A stretch of 64,000 bases of DNA from Brachybacterium endophyticum (GTDB taxonomy: Bacteria; Actinomycetota; Actinomycetes; Actinomycetales; Dermabacteraceae): positions 62,001 to 126,000 of the forward strand of contig NZ_QFKX01000004.1 in NCBI RefSeq assembly GCF_003130585.1. Reading direction: 5' to 3'. The translations under genes were made by a program, and so were the position numbers. Shown here in pieces: positions 26,067 to 34,485 of the stretch (its first letter is position 1; each line of letters begins with the position of its first letter). The notes under the pieces were generated by a model. The model saw only the letters and a program-made list of their open reading frames with translations, made no database searches and was not told the DNA's origin.

Positions 26067-27881
26067 TCAGGCCCCGCAGTGCTGCGCGGCCTCCCGTGCG
26101 CATCGTGCACAGGGGATGTCCTCGCGCGAGCACGGGCAGAGGTCATCCAGGTCAGCCGCGGTCGGCAGGTGCGAGAGCGGGATGAGCCCGAGTCGTTCCT
26201 CGAGGAACACGTCACTGTCGGGCGGCGGGAAGCAGTCCTCTCCCAAGGGATCGGGAGCGTCCTGGATCGGCGGCAGCTCGTCCGGATCGATGATGCGGAT
26301 CCGTGGCCGGTTCTCCCGTGGTGGCGCAGGTAGCGGGGGTGGCCCTGGCGGCGCCTTGCCCACCGATGGGCGGCTGTCCATCGGCAGGCCGACGATCGGG
26401 GCAGGAGCGAGGCGCGCCGTGCGCCCGAGACGCGACGTCCAATGCACCAGGTGCGGCTCGGACGTCTCACCGACCCGTTCGGCGGTGCCCAGGAGCTCCT
26501 TGGTGCCGTTGCAGTACGCGCACAGACCCTGGCCGTCGTCGAAGGTGGTGGCACCCCCACGGGAGTGGGGACGGATGTGGTCGATCTGGCGGATCCCCGC
26601 CGAGCAGTACGGGCCCGCGCAGGTGGCGTCGCGCAGGGAGATCATGCGGGCGAGACCGCGCGGGAAGGCCCGGGCGCGCGATTCGGCCGCCACCAGCTCG
26701 CCACTGGTGGGGTGGGTGAACAGCCGACGCAGCACGAGCCTGGACTGCTCATCGAAGACGGTGTCGGGCTCGTCCGATGCCGCTGCTTCGCTCGTCGCCT
26801 TCCGGCTCCGGTGGCGGGGGAGTCGTTCGGTGATCGCCTCCCGGGCGACGCCCGGTGGGACCGTCCCGTACCCCTCGATCATCGCGGGATCCCCGTGCTC
26901 GGGGGCGAACAGGGTGCGCTCGGTCAGGACGAGCCCGACGTCCAGATGCACAGGATCCATACCCTCCTCCCGACCCAGCAGGGTGTCGGCGAACAGGTCG
27001 GCCATGATCTGCTGATGGGTGCGAGGGTCGCCCGCGACCACCTGCGCCTCGGCCTCGAGGGAGAGCTTGCGGCGGATCGCCGCGCAGTCGAGGGCGCTCA
27101 GGTGCGCGTGGACGTCCCCCATCCCGTGGGCACCGGGCGTCACGGTGACGCTGCGCTCGCGGGCGGCGACCACGTGCCGTCGCTGACTATTGCCGGGATC
27201 GATCTGCTGGACGAGCGCAGTGACCTCCTGACCCCAGCGGGTCGAGGAAGCGCCGTCGAGATCGGGTATCCGCGAGACGATGATGCTGTCCATCTCGCGC
27301 CGCTGGTCGACGTCGAGCGGCCCGCTGCTGCGGCCGATGGCGTGCGCCGCGGCCTCCGTCAAGCGCCCCTGTGCGAGGGCGCCGAACACCTGCGGCATGT
27401 CGTGCACGAGACGACGACCTGACCGCAGCCGCCCCGAGGCCCGTCCCGGGGAGATGCGAGAGGCCATGCGGATCTCGCTCGCGGTACGTCGCCCCCGGTC
27501 CCGCTCGGGAACTCCCTGCTGGACGTCCTGTGCGCGCAGGCATTCGTCGAGAGCGTCGCCCACGCGGATTTCGATCGCGCCGAGAGCGGAGCGGAGGGCA
27601 GCGATGTCGGCGAGGATCCCGGAGAGCTCGGCCGCACCGAGGTCTCCCTCATGGGGTCCGAAGGGGGCATCCGGGGCAACGGCGAGCTCGCCGAGAGCGC
27701 TCGCGATCTCCTGCAGATCGGGATCGGAGTGCGGCGCCGGCGTCGCGAGGACGGCTTCGGCCCGGCCGTCGTCGGTCGCGGCGGCGCGCAGGACGACGGA
27801 GCGCGCGAGGGTGGTCGCACGTGAGCGGCCATCGCCCCCACCGGGCTCCTCCGAGCGCCCCATCGCGCCTGCTGTGTCCAT
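26067..27881 (-). CDS. DUF222-HNH endonuclease (13E12-type), SOS-box promoter
   Basis: A 604-residue protein with an N-terminal DUF222 domain (about 60-400) and an HNH nuclease domain near 440-500. The HNH core shows CAGPYC, then IRQIDHIRPHSRGGATTFDDGQ and CAYCN, with both zinc-Cys pairs and the catalytic His. The C-terminus is Pro-rich and ends in a second Cys group, CPCSREDIPCARC. Such proteins are the 13E12 repeat family of mycobacteria. A LexA box lies 40 bases upstream of the ATG at 27881 (or 4 bases upstream of an alternative ATG at 27917). The role is unproven. Confidence 0.85.
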   Translation of the reverse strand: MDTAGAMGRSEEPGGGDGRSRATTLARSVVLRAAATDDGRAEAVLATPAPHSDPDLQEIASALGELAVAPDAPFGPHEGDLGAAELSGILADIAALRSALGAIEIRVGDALDECLRAQDVQQGVPERDRGRRTASEIRMASRISPGRASGRLRSGRRLVHDMPQVFGALAQGRLTEAAAHAIGRSSGPLDVDQRREMDSIIVSRIPDLDGASSTRWGQEVTALVQQIDPGNSQRRHVVAARERSVTVTPGAHGMGDVHAHLSALDCAAIRRKLSLEAEAQVVAGDPRTHQQIMADLFADTLLGREEGMDPVHLDVGLVLTERTLFAPEHGDPAMIEGYGTVPPGVAREAITERLPRHRSRKATSEAAASDEPDTVFDEQSRLVLRRLFTHPTSGELVAAESRARAFPRGLARMISLRDATCAGPYCSAGIRQIDHIRPHSRGGATTFDDGQGLCAYCNGTKELLGTAERVGETSEPHLVHWTSRLGRTARLAPAPIVGLPMDSRPSVGKAPPGPPPLPAPPRENRPRIRIIDPDELPPIQDAPDPLGEDCFPPPDSDVFLEERLGLIPLSHLPTAADLDDLCPCSREDIPCARCAREAAQHCGA

Positions 27882-27920
27882 GTCTCCATCGAACACCACG
27901 GTGGTCCGGAGCACCATAGT

Positions 27921-27936
27921 TCGAACGTACGTTCTA
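27921..27936. promoter_or_regulatory. LexA (SOS) box of the DUF222-HNH gene
   Basis: TCGAACGTACGTTCTA matches the actinobacterial SOS box TCGAAC-N4-GTTCGA at 11 of 12 fixed positions. It lies just upstream of the HNH gene on the minus strand. Confidence 0.8.
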
Positions 27937-27937
27937 T

Positions 27938-27953
27938 TGTGATGTGCATCACG
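27938..27953. promoter_or_regulatory. CRP/GlxR-like palindrome
   Basis: TGTGATGTGCATCACG matches the TGTGA-N6-TCACA pattern of CRP/GlxR sites at 9 of 10 fixed positions. It lies 1 base from the SOS box. Confidence 0.45.
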
Positions 27954-28083
27954 TTTCGCTCTTCCGTCCTCGCATCACCGCAGTTGAGATGTCCGACCCC
28001 TGACGGAGACTTCCCGACCGTCGGCAGGCGAAGGCTGCACGACCCCGGCCGGGGGTGGCGTTCGAGCGCTAGAGGCGTACGAT

Positions 28084-28099
28084 TCGAACGTCTGTTCGA
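28084..28099. promoter_or_regulatory. LexA (SOS) box of the imuA'-imuB-dnaE2 operon
   Basis: TCGAACGTCTGTTCGA is a perfect match to TCGAAC-N4-GTTCGA. A possible -10, TACGAT, abuts it at 28078-28083, so LexA would cover the transcription start. The imuA' ATG is 44 bases downstream. Confidence 0.92.
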
Positions 28100-28142
28100 G
28101 ACTCGCGATCGGTCGGGATCCACGGGAAGGAGGAGGTGGACC

Positions 28143-29144
28143 ATGAGCACAGCGCTGCATGTGCGAGCACTCCCCGGGGGAGCGGCGCCGGAGGCGGATC
28201 GGAACGAGCCGCAGGAGACGCGGAGCGACCCGGGAAAGACGCGGGACGCGCGCCACGAGCGGAGCGATCCGGGGGAGACGCACGCGGATCGTCTCGCGCG
28301 GGCCCGCGCCGCTCTCGGTGCCGCCGAGCGCAGCACGGCCCGGCACGGGAGCCGGATCGATCGCACCGCCTTCTCCGGTGGTCTCGGTGGTCCGACGGGT
28401 CTGGTCCGACCGGGCACGCGTCCCACCCCGGACACCGGCCGTCAGGAGAGCGCGGCGCCGGGGTCGGGCCCGGCCCCGGCGCCGGTCTCGGTCCCGTCCC
28501 CGGCGGAGACCTCTGCGCGCGTGCCGCTGCCGCCGCCGCTCGCCCCGCTGGTGCCGCACGGGTCCCTGCGCGCGGGCAGCACGGTCGCGGTGGACGGCGC
28601 GGGATCGGTCTCGCTCCTGCTCGCGATGGCCGCCTCGGCCTGCGGGGACGACGGCTGGTGTGCGCTCGCGGGTCTGCCCGACGCGGGCCTGCGTGCCGCC
28701 CACGACGCCGGCCTCGACCCGGAGCGTCTCGCCCTGGTCACTGCCACCGACACCGAGGCGATGCCGCAGCTGCCGCAGGTGCTCTCGGCACTCGTCGACG
28801 GCGTGGGGGTGCTCGTGCTCGGGCCGCGTCTGCGGATCCCGCCGTCGCTGCGGCGCAGTCTCACCGACCGCGCCCGTGCGCACGACACCCTGGTCCTCAC
28901 CGCCGATCCCTCCGGACGGGCCGACGTCCGGATGCGCATCGAGGAGGAGTCCTGGGAGGGGCTCGGCCAGGGCACCGGTCGTCTGCGCCGACGCTCCCTG
29001 CGGGTACGTTCCGCAGGCCGCGGCATCCCCGAGGGGAGCGCGATCGACATCGTGCTGCCCGAGGTCCACGGCCTGATCGCACCGGCACCGCACGCCGCCC
29101 CCGCCCGTCCGGCCTCGCTGCACATGATCAGGAGGGCAGGATGA
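28143..29144 (+). CDS. imuA': ImuA'-like mutasome protein
   Basis: Accessory factor of the damage-inducible translesion mutasome, 333 residues. The N-terminal 130 residues are polar and probably disordered. The C-terminal part is a RecA-like fold without a working Walker A: AGSTVAVDGAGSVSLLLAMAA stands where GKT would be expected. Divergent sequence makes this call depend on position: it is first in the cassette with imuB and dnaE2 and behind a perfect SOS box. The ATG at 28143 has GGAGGAGG upstream. Mycobacterial ImuA' bridges ImuB and RecA-type functions. Confidence 0.8.
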   Translation: MSTALHVRALPGGAAPEADRNEPQETRSDPGKTRDARHERSDPGETHADRLARARAALGAAERSTARHGSRIDRTAFSGGLGGPTGLVRPGTRPTPDTGRQESAAPGSGPAPAPVSVPSPAETSARVPLPPPLAPLVPHGSLRAGSTVAVDGAGSVSLLLAMAASACGDDGWCALAGLPDAGLRAAHDAGLDPERLALVTATDTEAMPQLPQVLSALVDGVGVLVLGPRLRIPPSLRRSLTDRARAHDTLVLTADPSGRADVRMRIEEESWEGLGQGTGRLRRRSLRVRSAGRGIPEGSAIDIVLPEVHGLIAPAPHAAPARPASLHMIRRAG

Positions 29145-29163
29145 CCCCGCGCTGGAGGACGAG

Positions 29164-30918
29164 ATGAGCCCCGCGCAGGCCGATGTGCTCGACCAGACCC
29201 CCACCGCGACCCGCATCGCGGCCGTCGTGCTGCCGCACTGGCCCCTGCTGGCGGCACGCGAGAAGCTCGCGCGGACCACGGCCCCGGCGACCACCACGTC
29301 ACCGCAGGCCCCACACTCCCCGCAAGCCCCCACAGCCCCCGAGACCCCCGCACCACCGCCGGTGATCGTCATGGACCGTCACCGGGTCGCGCACGCCGAT
29401 CAGGCCGCACGCGCGACGGGCGTGGCTGCCGGGATGCGTCGTCGCGCCGCCCAGGCCGCCTGCCCCGAGGCCGTCGTCGTCGAGGCCGACGCAGAGCACG
29501 AGAGCGGCCTGTTCGAGCTGGTCGCGGCGGCGGTCGACACCGTCGCCGCGGGCGTGGACGTGCTGCGCCCCGGCGTGCTGCTGATGTCGGCCCGCGGGCC
29601 CGCCCGTCACAGGGGAGGGGAGGAGGCCCTCGCCGAGGCGATCGTCGACGCGGTCGCCGAGCTGACCGGCTGGGATGCGATGGTCGGCATCGCCGACGGC
29701 CCCTTCGCCGCGCTGCTGGCCGCCCGCACCGGGCGGATCGTGCGGCCCGGTCGCAGTCGCAACTACCTGGGGCCGCACGCGATCTCCGCCCTGCGCGAGG
29801 CGCCCGTCGGCCCCGGGTGGGGGCATCGGGACCAGCCCGCGGCCGACTCCGCCCGCACCCGCCGCGTGGACCTCGCCGAGGTGATCGATCTCCTCGAGCG
29901 GCTCGGCATCCGCTCCCTCGAGGACTTCGCAGCGCTGCCCTCGACCTCGGTCACGGCCCGTTTCGGTCCCGATGTCGCCCAGCTGCACCTGCTCGCGCGC
30001 GGCGGCGAGCCGACGCCGCCGGAGGCGCATCACCCGACCCAGCCGCTCGAGGTCTCCCGCAGCCTGGACCCGCCGCTCGTGCGCGTGGACCAGGCGGCCT
30101 TCGCGGCACGTCCGATGGCCGAGGAGCTGCACGGGATGCTGGTGGCGCGAGGGCTCGTCTGCACCCGGCTGCGCATCCTGGCCCTCACCGCCTCGGGGCA
30201 GCAGATGGAGCGCACCTGGCGTCATGACGGCGCGCTGTCCCCGGCCGACGTCGTGGACCGCATCCGCTGGCAGTGCGACGGCTGGATCACCCGCGCCCGG
30301 ATGCGCGGCGAGGAGACCGGGCAGATCGTGCGCCTGGCCCTCGAGCCCGTGCAGCTGCGGCCCGCCGGCGAGGGCGCCCCGGCGCTCTGGGGGAGCGCCG
30401 GGGAGGCCGCGCAGCGTGCCGGCCGCGCCTTCGCCCGTGCACAGGGCCTGGCCGGGGAGGAGGCGGTGATGGTCCCCGTCGAGGTCGGGGGCCGGCTGCT
30501 CGCCGAGCAGGTGCGCCTGGTGCCCTGGCGCAGCGAACGACCGGCCGCGCGCCCGGGGCCCTGGCCGGGCTCCCTGCCGCGTCCGCTGCCCTCCGTCGTG
30601 CTGCGTGACCCGCCGCCCGTCCTGCTGCGGGACGAGGGCGGCCGGGCCGTCGTGGTCACCGCGCGCGCCCTGCTCAGCGCCGCCCCCGCCCTGCTCGAGG
30701 TGCCCCGCGAGGGCGCCGGGGTGCTCGACGCCCACGGCGTGGCGGGCGGACGTTCCTATGCCGTCCTCTCCCACGGGGCGCCGACGGTCCTGGACGAGCG
30801 CTGGTGGGCGACCGACGGCCGACGCGCCGCGCGCCTCGCGGTGGTGCTCGAGTCCGGGCGCGCCCTCGTCCTGCTCAGCCGGGAGGGTGCCTGGACCGTG
30901 GAGGGGATCCATGACTGA
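29164..30918 (+). CDS. imuB: ImuB, Y-family polymerase-like mutasome hub
   Basis: Y-family DNA polymerase fold of 584 residues that recruits DnaE2 to the sliding clamp rather than polymerising. The N-terminal VVLPHWPLLAAR replaces the D-x-D catalytic strand of active Y polymerases. Later LRPGVLLMSARG has no catalytic acidic pair. These losses are typical of ImuB. The helix-hairpin-helix region LLERLGIRSLEDFAALP and a little-finger domain follow. It begins 19 bases after imuA' and ends 15 bases before dnaE2. An extra Pro/Thr-rich loop lies near residues 40-62. Confidence 0.9.
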   Translation: MSPAQADVLDQTPTATRIAAVVLPHWPLLAAREKLARTTAPATTTSPQAPHSPQAPTAPETPAPPPVIVMDRHRVAHADQAARATGVAAGMRRRAAQAACPEAVVVEADAEHESGLFELVAAAVDTVAAGVDVLRPGVLLMSARGPARHRGGEEALAEAIVDAVAELTGWDAMVGIADGPFAALLAARTGRIVRPGRSRNYLGPHAISALREAPVGPGWGHRDQPAADSARTRRVDLAEVIDLLERLGIRSLEDFAALPSTSVTARFGPDVAQLHLLARGGEPTPPEAHHPTQPLEVSRSLDPPLVRVDQAAFAARPMAEELHGMLVARGLVCTRLRILALTASGQQMERTWRHDGALSPADVVDRIRWQCDGWITRARMRGEETGQIVRLALEPVQLRPAGEGAPALWGSAGEAAQRAGRAFARAQGLAGEEAVMVPVEVGGRLLAEQVRLVPWRSERPAARPGPWPGSLPRPLPSVVLRDPPPVLLRDEGGRAVVVTARALLSAAPALLEVPREGAGVLDAHGVAGGRSYAVLSHGAPTVLDERWWATDGRRAARLAVVLESGRALVLLSREGAWTVEGIHD

Positions 30919-30933
30919 GGCGAGGAGGATCCG

Positions 30934-33900
30934 ATGAGCCGCTGGTTCCTGGGCCCGCCCGCCTGGAAGGATCTCGAGGCGATCCTCTCGGACCGCGCGT
31001 CCGCGAGCGTGGAGCCCCCGATCACCGTCGAGCACACGGGACATCGGGAGACGCCCCGTCACGTCCCGCGCGCGGACGTCGCCTACGCGGAGCTGCACGC
31101 CCACTCGCACTTCAGCTTCCTGGACGGCGCCTCGAGTCCCGAGGACATGGTCGCCGAGGCCTCCTCGCTCGGGCTGCGGGCGCTCGCCCTCGTCGACCAC
31201 GACGGTCTGCCCGGGGCGGTGCGCTTCGCCCGCGCCGCCCGCGAGGAGGGCCTGGCGACCGTGTACGGCGCCGAGCTGACCCTGGGCCACGAGCCCGACA
31301 GCGAGCGGGCGAGCAGCCTGCCCGTGATCTCGCCCGAGCGCACCGGGGTCCCCGACCCGGACGGGGAGCACCTCCTGGTCCTGGTCCGCGACGCGGAGGG
31401 CTACCGCTCGCTCTCGGCCGCGATCGCCCGCGCCCACCTGGACAGCCGGCGCAAGGGCACGCCCCGCTACCGTCTGGACGAGCTCTCCCGGATCGCCCGC
31501 GAGGGGCACTGGCTCGTGCTCACCGGATGCCGCAAGGGCGCGGTGCAGCGGGCGGTGCGCCCGCTGGTGGAGGACGGTGACCTCGAAGGAGCGGCCCGGG
31601 CGGCCGCGCGCGAGATCACCCGGCTCCTCGAGCTGTTCGGCCCGGGCAACGTCGCCGTCGAGCTGGTGGCCGGGGGAGGCGCCCTGGACGACGAGATCCA
31701 CGACGCCCTCGTCCAGGGGGCGCGACTGGTGCGGGAGGAGACGGATCTGGACACGCTCACCCTGCCGGTGACCGCGAGCACCAACGCGCACTGCGCCCGC
31801 CCCTCCGACACGCGTCTGGTGGACGTCCACGCCGCCCTGCGCGCGGGCTCCTCCCTGGTCGATGCCGATCCCTACCTGCCCTCGCGGCCCGCCCACCTGC
31901 GCAGCGGCGAGGAGATGGCACAGCTGCTCCCGCGCTATCCCGGGGCGATCGCCACCGCCGCCAGGCTGGGGCAGGAGTGCGCCCTGGACCTGCAGCTGCT
32001 CGCCCCGGACCTGCCGCCCTTCCCCGTCCCCGCCGGCCACACCGAGGACAGCTGGCTGGTCGAGGTCGTCGAGCAGGGCGGACGCGAGCGCTACGGGCCG
32101 CGCCCTGCGACCGACAGCGACGAGGCCGACGAGGAGCACGTCCCCGGCGCCTGGGCGCAGATCGACCGCGAGCTCCAGGTCATCCGGGACCTGCACTTCC
32201 CCGGCTACTTCCTCATCGTCCGCGAGATCGTCGCCTTCTGCGAGCAGGAGGAGATCCTGTGCCAGGGTCGCGGCTCGGCCGCCAACAGCGCCGTCTGCTA
32301 CGCCCTCGGGATCACGGCCGTCGAGCCCGTCGGCCACCACCTGCTGTTCGAGCGCTTCCTCGCGCCCGAGCGCGACGGCCCGCCCGACATCGACCTCGAC
32401 ATCGCCTCCGATCGTCGCGAGGAGGTCATCCAGCACGTCTACGAGCGCTACGGGCGCGAGTACGCTGCGCAGGTCGCCAACGTCATCAGCTATCGGGCGA
32501 AGCTCGCCGTGCGCGATGCGGCCCGCGCGCTCGGCTACGACGTCGGCATGCAGGACGCCTGGTCCAAGAGGATCGAGCGCTCCTTCAGCTCGCTGGCGGA
32601 CGCCGACGTCCCCGCCGACGTCGTCGAACTCGCCCAGCAGCTGCGCGAGGCCCCGCGCCACCTGGGCATCCACTCCGGCGGCATGGTGCTCGCGGACCGT
32701 CCCGTGATCGAGGTGTGCCCGGTGCAGTGGGCGGCCATGGAGGACCGCAGCGTGCTGCAGTGGGACAAGGACGACTGCGCCGACGCCGGCCTGGTGAAGT
32801 TCGACCTGCTGGGCCTCGGGATGCTCACCGCGATCGACCACTGCCTGCGTCTGGTGGCCGAGCACCACGGGGAGCACCACGGCCTGCGCAACCTCCCGCA
32901 GGAGGATCCCGCGGTCTACGACATGCTGTGCACCGGCGACAGCGTGGGCGTGTTCCAGGTCGAGTCCCGCGCGCAGATCGCGACCCTGCCGCGTCTGAAG
33001 CCCGTGTGCTTCTACGACCTCGTGGTCGAGGTGGCCCTGATCCGGCCCGGCCCCATCCAGGGCGGCTCCGTGCACCCCTACATCCGGCGCCGGGCGGGGG
33101 AGGAGGAGACCACCTACCTCCACCCGCTGCTGGAGAAATCCCTGGGCCGCACCTACGGGGTTCCGCTGTTCCAGGAGCAGCTGATGCAGATGGCCGTGGA
33201 CGTCGCCGACTTCACCCCGGCGCTCGCGGACCAGCTGCGCCGGGCGATGGGCTCCAAGCGCTCCACGCAGAAGATGCTCGCGCTCTCGGACCAGCTGTTC
33301 GCGGGGATGGCCCGCCACGGGATCACGGGGGAGGACGCCGAGGCGATCCAGCGCAAGCTGCTCGCCTTCGCCAACTACGGCTTCCCCGAGTCCCACGCCT
33401 ACTCCTTCGCCTACATCGTGTACGCGAGCGCCTACCTCAAGTGCCATTACCCGGCGGCCTTCACCGCGGCGCTGCTGCGCTCCCAGCCGATGGGCTTCTA
33501 CTCCCCGCAGTCGTTGGTGGCCGATGCCCGCCGCCACGGGGTGGAGACCCGTGGCGTCGACGTCGCCGTCTCCGAGGTGCGGACCGGACTCGAGACCGAC
33601 GCCGAGCACCGCGCCTACCGCCTGCCCGGTAACGAGGACCTGCTGGGCAGGGCAGCCCGTCACCGCGGCCCCGAGGGCTGGTCGGAGGAGGAGAAGCAGG
33701 TGCTGCGATCGGCCAGGCCCCAGGTGCAGGGGGAGCTCGCGGCGCAGGGGCCGACGATCCGTCTGGGTCTCGAGCAGGTGCGCGGCATCGGCGAGGAGAA
33801 GGCCGAGGAGATCGTCACCGCCCGCGAGAAGGGCGGGGCCTTCGCCTCGATCAGCGATCTCGCGCGGCGGGTGCGGCTGAGCGCCCGTCAGCTCGAGGCC

Positions 33901-34452
33901 CTCGCGACCGCCGGCGCCCTTGACTCGCTCGCCCCCTCGCGCCGACAGGCGCTGTGGAGCGCGGGCGCGGCCGCCCAGGAGTCGCCCGACGTGCTGCCCC
34001 ACCTGGCGATCGGGGCCGATGCGCCGATGCTCCCGGGCCTCAGCGACGCCGAGCTCGCCTCCGCCGATTCCTGGGCCACCGGGATCACGCTCGCGGACCA
34101 TCCGATGGCGCTCGTGCGGGAGGACCTCGAGCGCGCCGGTGCGCTCTCGATCCGCGGGGCACGGGAGGCCGAGGACTCCACCCGGATCCGCGTGGGCGGG
34201 GTGATCACGCACCGGCAGCGGCCCGGGACCGCGAGCGGCATCACCTTCCTCAGCCTCGAGGACGAGACCGGGATCCTCAACGTCGTGTGCTCGAAGGGGT
34301 TCTGGTCACGTCACCGGGCCGTGCTGCGCACCTCCCGGGCGGTCGTGATCCGCGGGATCGTCGAGAACCTCACCGGCGCGGTGAACCTGGTGGCCGACGG
34401 GGTCGAGGTGCTCGAGCTCGCCGGCGCGGGCCGGGCCCGGGACTTCCGCTAG
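30934..34452 (+). CDS. dnaE2: Error-prone DNA polymerase DnaE2
   Basis: C-family polymerase of 1172 residues for SOS translesion synthesis. The N-terminal PHP domain starts at ELHAHSHFSFLDGASS. The palm motif PDIDLDI carries D485 and D487. GSKRSTQKM in the fingers, a helix-hairpin-helix region (ISDLARRVRLSARQLEAL) and the C-terminal OB-fold (RVGGVITHRQRPGTASG) follow. Layout and length match DnaE2 rather than replicative DnaE1. The ATG at 30934 has GAGGAGG upstream. It is last in the operon and ends at a hairpin shared with the convergent YhgE gene. Confidence 0.96.
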   Translation: MSRWFLGPPAWKDLEAILSDRASASVEPPITVEHTGHRETPRHVPRADVAYAELHAHSHFSFLDGASSPEDMVAEASSLGLRALALVDHDGLPGAVRFARAAREEGLATVYGAELTLGHEPDSERASSLPVISPERTGVPDPDGEHLLVLVRDAEGYRSLSAAIARAHLDSRRKGTPRYRLDELSRIAREGHWLVLTGCRKGAVQRAVRPLVEDGDLEGAARAAAREITRLLELFGPGNVAVELVAGGGALDDEIHDALVQGARLVREETDLDTLTLPVTASTNAHCARPSDTRLVDVHAALRAGSSLVDADPYLPSRPAHLRSGEEMAQLLPRYPGAIATAARLGQECALDLQLLAPDLPPFPVPAGHTEDSWLVEVVEQGGRERYGPRPATDSDEADEEHVPGAWAQIDRELQVIRDLHFPGYFLIVREIVAFCEQEEILCQGRGSAANSAVCYALGITAVEPVGHHLLFERFLAPERDGPPDIDLDIASDRREEVIQHVYERYGREYAAQVANVISYRAKLAVRDAARALGYDVGMQDAWSKRIERSFSSLADADVPADVVELAQQLREAPRHLGIHSGGMVLADRPVIEVCPVQWAAMEDRSVLQWDKDDCADAGLVKFDLLGLGMLTAIDHCLRLVAEHHGEHHGLRNLPQEDPAVYDMLCTGDSVGVFQVESRAQIATLPRLKPVCFYDLVVEVALIRPGPIQGGSVHPYIRRRAGEEETTYLHPLLEKSLGRTYGVPLFQEQLMQMAVDVADFTPALADQLRRAMGSKRSTQKMLALSDQLFAGMARHGITGEDAEAIQRKLLAFANYGFPESHAYSFAYIVYASAYLKCHYPAAFTAALLRSQPMGFYSPQSLVADARRHGVETRGVDVAVSEVRTGLETDAEHRAYRLPGNEDLLGRAARHRGPEGWSEEEKQVLRSARPQVQGELAAQGPTIRLGLEQVRGIGEEKAEEIVTAREKGGAFASISDLARRVRLSARQLEALATAGALDSLAPSRRQALWSAGAAAQESPDVLPHLAIGADAPMLPGLSDAELASADSWATGITLADHPMALVREDLERAGALSIRGAREAEDSTRIRVGGVITHRQRPGTASGITFLSLEDETGILNVVCSKGFWSRHRAVLRTSRAVVIRGIVENLTGAVNLVADGVEVLELAGAGRARDFR

Positions 34453-34458
34453 GGGAGA

Positions 34459-34476
34459 GGCCCGGGCCGCCGGGCC
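34459..34476. terminator. GC hairpin between convergent dnaE2 and YhgE/Pip gene
   Basis: GGCCCGG and CCGGGCC pair across a 4-base loop. It fills most of the 33 bases between the two stop codons, so it may serve both genes. Confidence 0.65.
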
Positions 34477-34485
34477 GCGTCCGCC

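Noticed and set aside
29299-34212. A 1637-codon open frame on the minus strand opposite imuB and dnaE2
   Set aside because: Its translation is low-complexity and rich in Arg, Gly, His and Val without any domain. The plus strand codes for clear ImuB and DnaE2. Long antisense frames are common at this GC content.
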